Assembly (NCBI RefSeq): GCF_000344685.1
Contig: NW_006920416.1
Span: forward strand, 931,506 to 960,743
Length of the DNA stretch: 29,238 nucleotides
From: Gloeophyllum trabeum ATCC 11539
Taxonomy: Eukaryota; Basidiomycota; Agaricomycetes; Gloeophyllales; Gloeophyllaceae
Reading direction: 5' to 3'
This document shows, one piece after another, positions 20,147-29,238 of this stretch. Within the stretch, counting starts at the first letter, position 1, and every line of letters begins with the position of its first letter. The position numbers were made by a program, and so were the translations under genes. The notes under the pieces were generated by a model. It searched no databases, was not told the origin of the DNA, and was given only the letters and a program-made list of their open reading frames with translations.

Positions 20147-20728
20147 TTAGAGATAAAGAATGGTGGCGGCCACCGCGCTCAGCGCGGCGAGGTACGGGAT
20201 ACAGAGTGACAGCATTGGTGAGCTGCTGCTGCTTTGTATATTGGTAGTGGATGGTACAGCGGATGGTGAGGTGGTGTCGGTGGAGGAGATAGAGAGGGCT
20301 GCATCGACAGGAGCTGAGGTTTCTGTAGCCGAAGCTGCCGATGTGGCGAGTGGACTGGCGGCCGAAGCCGTTGATTCGAAAGTAATTGACGGCTCCGGTG
20401 TTTCGATGACGGACGGTGTGGCTTCCCCGGCCAGTTCAGGGGTGGATGTGGCAGAGGGTAATGGGACGGTCTACATCGGAGTCAGTTAGACGGAGACTAC
20501 GTGTTGTGAATGAGTGTGGCTTACGACGCTAATGTATCTGCACCCCCATAGACACCAACGTCTGTCCCACCTCATCGGCGCGGACTCCTTGCGCATCACC
20601 ATCAGGGCTTCCGCCTGTTGACAAACTGGGGTGGGGGGTCAGTTACTGGAATTACGCCACCGTAGAGGGTATCGCTTACCACAGACAAGGAGAACGAGCA
20701 GGCCAGAAAGAACAACTTGGGGACGCAT
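20147..20728 (-). CDS. Small Ser/Thr-rich secreted protein, probably GPI-anchored
   Basis: Exons 20728-20680, 20614-20544 and 20470-20147, with introns of 65 and 73 nt, give 147 residues. The N-terminus MRPQVVLSGLLVLLVC is a clear signal peptide. A short acidic region follows (DGDAQGVRADEVGQTL), then about 85 residues rich in Ser, Thr, Ala and Pro, expected to be O-glycosylated. The C-terminus is a Ser run followed by a hydrophobic stretch (MLSLCIPYLAALSAVAATILYL), as in GPI-anchor signals. No catalytic domain or Cys pattern is present, so it is probably a cell-wall or plasma-membrane surface protein. The antisense plus-strand frame at 20160-20489 is open, but lacks these features and is taken as a shadow. 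Confidence 0.75.
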
Positions 20729-23513
20729 ACCGAAAGAATAATTAAAAAGAGCGGTAGTAGTTCAAGTCACTAAGGCCTGAAAGGCCGAAGCTTAAGGCTG
20801 CAAAGTGCAGAAGTGACGAAGACAGAAGAGGGGAACTGGGCCTGCATTAGCCGAGACTTCCTCCGAGCTTTTGTACGCCCAGCTGCGTACGGCGGATACA
20901 AGCGTAGATACATACAAGTACATTGCGCGCGAGATTCACATCGGTGATTTCGCGTTGCCTGATCGGAGGGCAAAGGGAGAGCCTAATGAGGGCAACGGTA
21001 GGGCTGCGGGTATGGATGTTCTGTTGCTGACATCGCGGAATCAGCAGCCTTGTACTTTGCACTGCGGGAAAACTGACGGACACTGCGAGCCGTTCTTCAA
21101 CACCTTCCTAATCGGGACGAAATATCCATTCCGAGGACAAGCGCGGTCGGTGCGGCATCGTTCGGCAACCCACGCGCCTGCCTGCTGGCAGTGATGCGTA
21201 CGTGTATCGAGCCTGACAATGTCGAGATTCAACGAGTGCCTTAGATTGCGGCTCTCACTCTATTTGACGGGATCTGTAGAGTGCAAGTCTGTCGGTGGGC
21301 GCCTTCCATATCGGCACTAGCTCGTTTAGCCTGGATGAGCACGCATCCGAATAAGCTCCAAATGCTATAGAACCATGTAGGTCCATATTTTGTCCATTTA
21401 GCTCTATTTCCGCCACGTCAAGTACCACACGCCACCCGTTGTTTGATGAGCTGGACGCCTTCGGTGGCGCAAATAATTCTTCCACCGCCTTGATCAATGG
21501 TCACCGCTTATTCTTGAGCTGGTCTCGCCAGGGTTATGCTAGTCGAGTTCAGAGCGCGTCACTGGCAGGGAAAGTCGGGTCCTCCGACTGTTAAGAAACG
21601 TGCTAGCTATGAAGTTACGTGGCAGAATACGACTAACAGCGCAGAAACGGCAGATTTAGCCTGACTACTGTGAGCCAGTCGTTCTTCCCATTGCACTCCT
21701 AAATGGCTGAGTGACATGACGAATAGCTGGACGCTGACGTAGAATGAGTATAGAGCTGTGCTGGGAGTGAGTGGACTTATTTGAGGGTGTCTATACTGAT
21801 TACAACGACCTTGCAATAATAATAGATCGCTGTACCCCATACTGCATACCATGTATCTGGTCCACAACGATCGGGTAACCAGCGAGGATATCTGCTCGTT
21901 GGGGCGACTCCTCCCCCTCCGCCCGGGCTGGACGGGTTTCTCTTTCTCGTTTACAGCCTACACGTTGTTACCTCATCGTATCCGATCTGACAGGACAGCC
22001 GATCACAAGGTGGCGAGGAATAGTGGTGAGTCCATCGCGGATCATTATCAGAACATGAGAAAAGTACGTGTATCCTCTGCGAGCATGGTGAGACCTTGTG
22101 GTGGAATAGCGCTGTTCCAGAATCCCGATACACCTCCGGTGTTCGTTGGCAGGTCCCGACAAGGACGCATAGCTTACAGACTCTGCTGAGATGGTAGGTA
22201 TCCCTGAGTCTTGGATGTCGATCTGTCTGTGAATCTTACTCGGGTGGCATTGCACTATTGACCTGTAGCTCGCATCGGGTGATACGGCGGTGTCGGCGAT
22301 CTGACGGAAACGTTTGTGACAGACAATGTCTATTTTATTAGATACAGAGTACAAGCAGGCGAGCTCTTATGGGGTAAGACGTAAGGAATGGTTTTCTCGC
22401 CGGGGAACCCACAGCTGGAATTACGGCAAGGGTGGATGGATGCTGACTCGGAGGAAGACAAACGTCCGCGGACGCCTTCACCGACCATGCATGTCACTAC
22501 GTACGAGATAAACACATTCAGAAACCGATGTACATTCCAATGAGACATCATATACATTATTGGAGGACCCACAGTCGATGCTGGCTTTCAACGCTCAGCA
22601 CGCACGTAAGACACGGAAGACGAGCGCTATCTGACAGTAACAATGTTATTCGAGTGGAAATGCTACTCTTTATCGGGGATTTTCACTCCATCCCCTGCTT
22701 GAGACAAGTTCAGTATGAGTACGCGTAACACTGACGATAGACCAAATCCCCTTCCCTTCCCAAGTTCAGTCCGCTTGTCTATATTCCCCTGCTTTTTGAC
22801 GAGAAAGCAGACCAATTATACTGGTGTAACTTATAGGTCAATATTGTAGGGCGTGACAGGATGACTGCGGCAATCCAGGAAGATGGTTTGTCGTTTCCTT
22901 TGGCGTATGGAGGTTTCCAGCAGTTGTCCTGCCCTATCTAGTAACAGCATTGCCTCATTGGGATAGCTCATTGCCCGACTCGGTATGTCGGGTTTGCCCG
23001 GCTGCGCATATGTCAGACTTTAGGCCTTCGCCTGGAGTCTTCCTCCGTATAAGTAAGACCAACCGCAGCTGGTGATCCTCAGACCCTCTCTTTTCCCCCG
23101 CCCACCATCTGCTCCTATTTAGCCAGGGAAGCTTGCCGTCCTTGCTGCTTTTACTCGGAATTCTTGATACTCAGAGCTCCAGCGAACGCAGCTTCAGGGT
23201 GAGATTTACATTTTTCTGTAATTTATACTGTTTAAAGTGGAAGTGTATTGCTGTGCTGCCTTTGCTATACAACTGGAAAGTCAAGCGATAGAATGTACAT
23301 GTACATCTCGACGAGCACGTAGTGTTCCGGGTCCTTGCTGAAGCCGCACTTCGCATGGGGTCCTCTGCAATCTGGCGCAGCACAGCCGCCGATCTTGTAC
23401 CGACACTCGACCGACGCCCATTGCCCGCACGTTGTCGAGCACGAGGGAGCGCGACATTGGCGCAGTGTCGACAGTGTGTCAAGCGACGACGAAGGCCAAA
23501 CGCCCTTCTTCAG
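20729..23513. other. Long gene-poor interval
   Basis: About 2.8 kb with only short frames (60-130 codons) on both strands, none with recognisable domains. The most protein-like are minus-strand 21255-21497 (EELFAPPKASSSSNNGWRVV...) and the Cys-rich minus-strand frame at 23268-23519. A decayed gene or regulatory RNA could lie here, but I see no decisive sign of either. No terminal repeats of a transposon were found by eye. Confidence 0.5.
23293..23306. repeat. 14-base perfect palindrome
   Basis: ATGTACATGTACAT reads the same on both strands. It lies about 210 bases before the seven-segment membrane protein start codon. It may be a dimeric factor site, or chance. Confidence 0.25.
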
Positions 23514-25178
23514 ATGCATTTACGGCAACTTTTGCTGGCAATATGCTTCTGTGTGGGATCGGTCTTCGCTGATACTAATTCTACCTCCGATGACGGGTGA
23601 GAACCTAGGTTCCTTATGCTCGGGCTCTTATTGATGCTGGAGGGCGCACCAGTAGCTACCCATACGACCCGATCCTAAAGTATAGACCGCCCTTTGCCCG
23701 CTCTCTTCCCATCCAAATCCTCCTCACCGGCGTCGTCCTCACCCTCGTCGGCGTCCTGCTCATTCAGCTCATATTCACGGCGCAGTACCACTGGCCCCTC
23801 GCACCCGTCAACTATGTCCTCCAGATCTCTGGCGTCCTCACCCTGCTCATTTCACTCATAGCGACACTCCATCAGATTCTTTCCGCCACGATAGATGAGA
23901 GCAGGGGATGGCCCTATATGCTATCATATCTTGCGGTGGACGTCCCGCCTTTGAACAATGCGAATACTACAAATCTAGGCGAGAAGCGTTGGGCGACAAG
24001 TGAAGTGGCGGCATGGCTGATGATGAATGCGACGAGTTCTGCGTTGATCCAGGTGCGTACTAGATATCCCCCAACTAACCCACTGAGGTAATGACGGTGT
24101 CCTAGATTACGCACATCCAATTCTTGACCCTCCTATTCCCTTCCTCCATCGAAAAAATTTTGATTTTTCTACTTCTTGGTACGCTCCTTTGTACGCCGTA
24201 ATGCTGCACTCCGTTCACCCGATTCTTCCTCCAGGTCCTCTCGCCGTAGCCCACGCCGTCATGCAGCTGGTGCCCATCCACGCGAACGAAAACATCGTCC
24301 GTTTGGCCGATACCATCTCCAACGTCTGCAATGCAACGCTATCGCTTCTCTTCACCGCCTCGCTCTTCATCTGGGGCTTTCTCGTGAACCGCAAGAAGGC
24401 CTGGCGCACCGATGGCGGCACCGCGGCCTTTGGCGCAGGGGCAATCGCGTTGGCGGTAGCCTCCACGACGCTGACCTTCACTTATATCCCAAGCAAGGAT
24501 CAGTACGAATGGTTCCCGGGCCTCGTGTGGGCGGTAGTGCTGTGGCAAAGCTTCCTAGGCTGGTGGTGGTGGGTAGGCGCGGGGATGGGCGTCGGCGAGG
24601 TCGAGGAGCTGCTCCGGCGCGAGGAGAAGCGCGCACAGAAGCGGCGGATGCGCATCGAGAAGCGGCGGGAGCAGAAGGAGAAGGCGGGCAGGATCTGGCG
24701 CGGGGTGACGGGCGCGTTCGTCGTGAAGAAGGGCGAGGAGCAGGCGGGCCCCGGCCAGACGGGCGGGGACACGTCGCTCCTGCGCCAGATGGCGGACACG
24801 CGCGCCGCGCGGGTGGTGCAGAGCATGTACCTTTTCCTCCGGCATGCGCATCTCACCGCTGCGCGCCGGCAGGCCGCTGCGACGACCCAGCGGAAGCAGG
24901 AGGTCTACGGACGGGAGGGCCTGCCGATCGAGGGACCGGACGGGGCGCCGAATGTTGTCGGGTGGGGCTTGGGCTCGTTCGGCATACGCGAGCGGGAGCT
25001 CAGGGAACACGGGAAGTATGATGACGAGGTGGAGGAGATCGAGCTGGACGTGGTTGGCCAGGACAAGCAGGCGGTCGAGGGGGAGTCAACCGGCGTGCAG
25101 GCTCGAGCGCCTGGGTCGTCCGTGTGGTGGTGGGGCCCGTTGCGGCAGTGGCGGTTGAGGGACTCGACTGTATATTGA
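23514..25178 (+). CDS. Signal-peptide protein with about seven membrane segments and a long basic tail
   Basis: Exons 23514-23596, 23653-24052, 24106-24178 and 24235-25178 give 499 residues. The start at 23514 is followed by a classical signal peptide (MHLRQLLLAICFCVGSVFA, with cleavage expected before Asp-Thr). Hydrophobic segments lie near residues 48-69, 80-104, 146-172, 178-198, 215-236, 249-270 and 281-300. The last contains FLGWWWWVG. The loop at 105-145 has potential N-glycosylation sites. From residue 301 on, a tail of about 200 residues begins with an Arg/Lys/Glu-rich helix (RREEKRAQKRRMRIEKRREQ) and ends with Trp-rich SSVWWWGPLRQW. A signal peptide, seven segments and a cytosolic tail recall receptor-like topology, but no known receptor motif (DRY, NPxxY) is seen. 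Homologs are probably uncharacterised fungal membrane proteins. An in-frame Arg-rich extension from 23322 is judged not to be coding. Confidence 0.8.
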
Positions 25179-26221
25179 TGGATCGTTTGGTCTTTGGTGT
25201 GTTGTACGATTATCATGGTATTTGGTTGTATTGATGATTGGATGTTAATATACGGATGAATATATCGTCTGGGAAGCTCAGAGGTGCGAGTGACTCGTGG
25301 ATGGTATGACTTTCGGTATGCTTTACCCGCGATCTGTTCAAGCAGTCGTCGCCCTCTTGCGCGACGATTTTCGGGTGTGCACCGACTCCAGTAGCTCGAT
25401 CGACATCAGGAAGACGCGCTGCGACCCAGTCTACCCGAATAAGTACGCAGATCCATTTCAGCAGTCCCCATCTCAACCTCGGCCTCGTGCCTCGCGTTAC
25501 CGTGCTCGTTGCCACATCGATATCGAGCACTCCCATTCATGATAACTCCGTGCGCGTCCTCGAGTTCGACTTCGCGAAGCCTGAATAGACGCCGAAGTCG
25601 TGTGACTATTGTGACAGGTCACGGTTCGACAGCCACACTTGCCACAAAAGCTAGTACCAACGGCGAAACCCGACAGTTTTGTTTACAGACTCAACGTCTA
25701 CATGTGAGACTTTGGGAATCTGGTAGTCAGAGGTGCTAGCTGATATCCTGTCTTTGGGATCTGGTATGTGGAGAAGCCTTCGTTTTCTCATCCTGGGACC
25801 TTGACTCGGAGCTGTTGACGGCTCGCGGGTATAAACATGAGGCACGGGCCAGCGACAAAGCAAAGAACAGCCACATTCAGGGTTAGTTTCGTGGATCTGC
25901 CCTTGGTTCATCGCACTGACTAGTTCCTTGTATTCTATTCTCCATAAGGTCATCTGAAGCCGCGTCTCGCGCCGCGTGTGGGACGTTCATTGGCCTTTCA
26001 GCAATCAGGTCATTGTCCAACGCTTCGTGCCGCGGAAGAATGACCCGATTGATGGCGAGCCATTGATTGAATCCGGGTCCCTGCAGCTCAGTAATCTGCT
26101 TGACTGGACGGAGAATGCAGCCTCGAAACGGCCTTCGTTCGGCACGGCCTCGTTTACGACTGTATTTGTACCCATCTGGCATAATCAGACCATGGACGTT
26201 GCGTCTATGGCCCATGCCAGC
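25179..26221. other. Intergenic region before paralog C
   Basis: About 1 kb with short frames on both strands only. The minus-strand frame 25536-25213 ends in an F-box-like FPDDIFIRIL but has no further support. Nothing convincing is seen. Confidence 0.45.
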
Positions 26222-26230
26222 TATATTTAA
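26222..26230 (+). promoter_or_regulatory. TATA box for paralog C
   Basis: CTATATTTAAGGC lies about 310 bases upstream of the start codon at 26538. The long leader this implies has acceptor-like CTTAG just before the ATG (near 26521-26526), so a 5' UTR intron is possible. Confidence 0.4.
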
Positions 26231-26537
26231 GGCGTGTTAGTTTTTGCTATCCCTGCTGCCACACCCTCGTCTCCTCTGTACGCCGGTCGTGCCTCAGCGT
26301 ATTCTCGAGTGTCTTATCTGAGACTCTCCCTCCAACAACGTCCCTGGTCGTTTTTTCCAAGCGTTTGCTGTTGCTTTCCAGGCCATCTGTCTAGGTTCTG
26401 TCCACTGGTGACTCAGGAAAGAAAAGTCAGTACCATAAATCAATAACCCGTATTGTGGCTCACAGGTGTCTCTCAGTTTGGAACCTCTGCCAGCCACAGT
26501 CCCGCTTACCAGGGCATCCAAGCTTAGGCATACGTAA

Positions 26538-27786
26538 ATGTCCGCTGTGGCACTCCCTACTCTCCAGCTTCGCCGGGGCGATGTATGTACCGAGCTCCTA
26601 ACTGGTTCCCGCGTCTCCGTCGGGCGGCAAATGCTCGAGTTCCTGTTTCTCCATGCGACATTACCCCAGGCAAAGCACCTGCACCGTGTGGCTGATTTTA
26701 TCTCGGGGATTGCAGGAGTATATACCATCGAGGCGCATTTCAGCCTGGTCCGTGGCCCACTCACTTCCTTGGATACCTCGACGGCGAACACCGTTCACAA
26801 CCTAGCGGCGTTCCTAAACTCCATCGCCCAGACGAGCTGTATCAATCTTCTTTTGAAGGAGGACGATATGCCTCATTTCCTGCCTTACTCGTTCGGTTCG
26901 GGAAACTCTCAGGCGCCCCTTCCGCTGGCCCCCGTCACCACGCTGAGGGAACTCTTCATCAAGATGCCCGTGATGTTTACCTTTGCATTCCGGGACTGGA
27001 TTGTGGACTCCATTAATGCTAGTCCTCTCGTGGCTCTTACCGTGTCGGCTGAAGGGCTCGGGAGCGAGACATGGAACGAGGTCTTGACGCAGCTACACCC
27101 ACAGCATCTCAGAAAACTCACTTTGTCTCTTCCCGAGATCAGTTACAAGGACCTGTGCGCGTTTCTATCCAGGCTGCCCACTCTTACAGTCCTTGCTTTG
27201 CGGGATAGTCCGGCGAGCTTCGTTCGAGGTGGAGCCTTGAGTCAGTCGGGCATCAGTCTCACCTCCCTTCGGCGTTTAAGCTGCCCGCCGAGGGCTCTGG
27301 CGAACCTTCTGGGAAGCACCCTTGAGTTCCCTGCCCTGTCCTCGATCACCATCCACCCGGAATCCAGGCAAGATGGCTGCTCACTTAAGAGATGGACTGC
27401 GGCATTACGCGCCTTAGGAAGGCGACAATTTCGCCACGAACTCGAACTTACGCTTATATTAGGCAAGAGGAACCACAGCTTCCCCGAGAAGGGAGAAAGC
27501 GATGCTATCGGACTCGTACGCGGGGTTTTAGAGATCATCCTGGACTTAACATTCAGCCCGAGTCTCCGAGACATCGTTCCGGTGAGTGTCCTTGAGAGTC
27601 ACAAGCGTCTCCTTGAGAGCGCTATACTGACATCTTGTGTTCAAGCACTACCTGCAAGCATGGCTCTCGCCCTTTTCCATTCCTGACGTCGACAACATTC
27701 TTTTGAAGGGCCATGGGACGAGGAGCAGCCAATTGTCGGACTATATGGAGACCACCTTTCCAAGTGCAGTGGTGATATTTGCATGA
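26538..27786 (+). CDS. Paralog C of the LRR-like family
   Basis: Exons 26538-27581 and 27646-27786, with a 64-nt phase-0 intron (27582-27645, GTGAGT to CAAG, branch-like TACTGAC near 27625), give 394 residues. The exon 1 end reads DIVP, the counterpart of HNVP in A and B. The final exon begins HYLQAWLS and ends in a short Val/Ile-rich tail. The protein shares with B the start ALPTLQL, a VADFISGIAGVYTIEAHF block, LNSIAQTSCINLLLKEDDMPHFLP, RDWIVDSINASPL, LALRDSPA, CPPRAL and ALRALGRRQF. Leu-rich repeats of about 25 residues suggest a solenoid. No F-box, catalytic motif or membrane segment is visible. It could be an F-box-derived adaptor that has lost its F-box. Function is unknown. Confidence 0.82.
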
Positions 27787-28145
27787 TCTTAGTGTCTGTA
27801 CATATATGTTCGTAATTTATTTCGTTCGCGAATCCGACAATTCTACGAGCCAGCAGTGCGTTGAAGACCGCTCGGCCCGAGCACTCCTCGTTCAGATCCC
27901 TGCGATGCGCTCATGCGCTCATGTGCGTGATCGGCCTAAGTCAGGCGGCGCAGAAGGACGCGCGCGACCGGGGACCATCGGCGTCTGTGGGTACGATGTG
28001 GCACTTGTAAGCACCCAGCCACAACGAGTGAGCACGGTACCTGAGATGGATATTGACCTTCCTAAAGGAGTAAAGGCGCTTGCCGGCTATGCCGTGTGTG
28101 GCTGAATTCCCGAGGTGTCACAGCCGCTTGCAGATCGATAGGCCG

Positions 28146-28664
28146 TCACTTCAGAAAGTCACGTATAGTCGGAGTGTGTCGGACATGGTGCCAGGGACGT
28201 CCCAGAAATGAAAAAGAAGTCCAAGTGGTCTGATATTGGGGCCTGGGGGACTTTAATTTCCCTCTCCGGCATGGTCCGACTGTAAATGATTTTCGAGAAA
28301 TGGGCCCATCGAACTGCAAACGGCTGCAATGTGGCAGCGCCATACTCATTCTTGATGCGCCCGAGATTCTCATATTAACCAGCATCGCCTTTGCTACATA
28401 TACTGGAACCGTATGCGACCTCCTGTCCAATAACACGATGCCGGACGTAACTAAACACAAAGCTTTTCCTGGCCTTCTGGCCTCACTGACGATCACATTC
28501 AACTCGAACAGTGCATCCGGACGTTTCAGCACAGCCAGATCCACCCGAGTGACGCCAAAAGCGAGACGCCTTAGACTTGGGACTACGCCCCAAGACGCGA
28601 GACCAAGGGGTCTTGAAAACCTTATTTTGCCACCCCACCTGAACGCCCCCCCTGGGTACCCCAC
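28146..28664 (-). CDS. Unassigned 172-codon open frame
   Basis: This minus-strand frame is long for the region and its middle part looks protein-like (RVDLAVLKRPDALFELNVIV, VPVYVAKAMLVNMRIS), but no family is recognised. The opposite strand is also open for 143 codons over much of the same interval. It might be a relic of a mobile-element protein or an antisense artefact. Confidence 0.2.
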   Translation of the reverse strand: MGYPGGAFRWGGKIRFSRPLGLASWGVVPSLRRLAFGVTRVDLAVLKRPDALFELNVIVSEARRPGKALCLVTSGIVLLDRRSHTVPVYVAKAMLVNMRISGASRMSMALPHCSRLQFDGPISRKSFTVGPCRRGKLKSPRPQYQTTWTSFSFLGRPWHHVRHTPTIRDFLK

Positions 28665-28722
28665 CTCGCCCCCTCTGACTTCAACGCTCGAGCATCGGTC
28701 TACATACAGTACACGTCACCGC

Positions 28723-28968
28723 CTACGCTAGTATAATAAGGCCGTCCGCTACTCTGCTCGACACCCCGTCCTCGCTGTCTTCCCTGTCAACCACCATGCC
28801 CTTGCCGCTTCCGGCAGCGGTCCGGGTAGAAGTCTGGTAGCAGACCCCAACCCTAGGGCGTACCGCCACGTGTCTGGTGACATAGGCGCGCCGCTTCTTC
28901 GAGGCTGCGTCCCGCCTTTCCGGCACCTCGTCAGTAGGCCCGTCGTCGTCGTCGCCGACGATGAGCAT
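28723..28968 (-). CDS. Possible small charged hypothetical protein
   Basis: An 81-residue frame begins MLIVGDDDDGPTDEVPERR, with an acidic start and a basic middle (KKRRAYVTRH). The upstream minus-strand sequence is AT-rich with a TATA-like TGTATTTAATG about 45-65 bases before the ATG. No domain is recognised. It may be a 3' exon, a small nuclear protein or chance. Confidence 0.22.
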   Translation of the reverse strand: MLIVGDDDDGPTDEVPERRDAASKKRRAYVTRHVAVRPRVGVCYQTSTRTAAGSGKGMVVDREDSEDGVSSRVADGLIILA

Positions 28969-29238
28969 AGCTATAGTACTTGTATGTAGTCATAAAAACA
29001 TGGAATAAATTTCATTAAATACAGAAAATTCATGCTATTGCATTGACATGTACGCGGCGTCACTTAGACGCTCCGATCGAGCGTCATCGCCGTCAGGTTT
29101 GTCGTGCTCATTGTCTTCGACAGCGGCGGCGCACACCCTCGTATATGGCCTCAACAAAAATAATAAATTCATAGGATATTACATATATGCATTGACTCGT
29201 ATTCCAGGCCATTTGTAGGCATAGAAAATGTCCAGATA

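Larger units (their letters stand above)
27787..29238. other. Right-end region without confirmed genes
   Basis: About 1.45 kb. It contains a 172-codon minus frame (28146-28664) overlapping a 143-codon plus frame, a weak small minus frame (28723-28968), a C-rich tract near 28631-28680, and AT-rich sequence to the right edge. A gene could continue beyond the window. Confidence 0.45.

Noticed and set aside
20160..20489. Plus-strand 109-codon frame
   Set aside because: The opposite strand encodes a spliced protein with a signal peptide and a GPI-type tail. The plus frame is its antisense shadow.
23322..23513. N-terminal extension of the membrane protein
   Set aside because: It is Arg-rich and would bury the obvious signal peptide internally. 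The start at 23514 is better.
24176..25021. Second plus-strand frame of 281 codons
   Set aside because: It is an Arg/Gly-rich shadow of the GC-rich exon 4 of the membrane protein gene.
25213..25536. Minus-strand frame with F-box-like FPDDIFIRIL
   Set aside because: The match is about ten residues long, falls at the end of the frame in AT-rich sequence, and has no following F-box residues.

Overview
The window is nuclear DNA of a filamentous basidiomycete, most likely an Agaricomycete. The evidence is dense short introns (47 to 73 nt, nearly all GT-AG) in almost every gene, closely packed genes on both strands, and proteins typical of mushroom-forming fungi. The species cannot be told from the sequence. 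No rRNA, tRNA, CRISPR array or intact transposon was recognised. All gene models were spliced by hand, checking exon phase and family conservation.

Left part (1-7.6 kb): a minus-strand member (paralog A) of an uncharacterised repeated family; a TMEM70-like mitochondrial protein on plus; a weak 84-residue minus-strand gene; a flavin-containing monooxygenase on minus; then about 2.2 kb with no convincing gene. Centre (7.6-14.8 kb): a ten-exon NAD-dependent formate dehydrogenase with a mitochondrial-type presequence, a thirteen-exon alpha/beta hydrolase of 955 residues, and a seven-exon coiled-coil protein on minus. Right centre (15.9-20.7 kb): paralog B, two tandem omega-like glutathione S-transferases with identical coding-exon lengths, and a small Ser/Thr-rich probable GPI-anchored protein on minus. 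Right part (20.7-29.2 kb): a gene-poor 2.8 kb stretch, a 499-residue protein with a signal peptide and about seven membrane segments, paralog C, and a poorly coding right end.

The genes do not form an obvious operon-like or biosynthetic cluster. Formate dehydrogenase, the transferases and the monooxygenase are metabolic or detoxifying enzymes, but a shared pathway is not shown. The most distinctive signal is the set of three dispersed paralogs. They share one intron at the same phase-0 position after an Asn-Val-Pro or Ile-Val-Pro motif, and a short last exon beginning with a Tyr-Leu-x-x-Trp-Leu-Ser signature. Other notable points are a GC-AG intron in the dehydrogenase, a 23-nt microexon in the hydrolase, two stop-free in-frame introns in the first transferase, and clusters of short GC-rich repeats in front of the dehydrogenase and the hydrolase.
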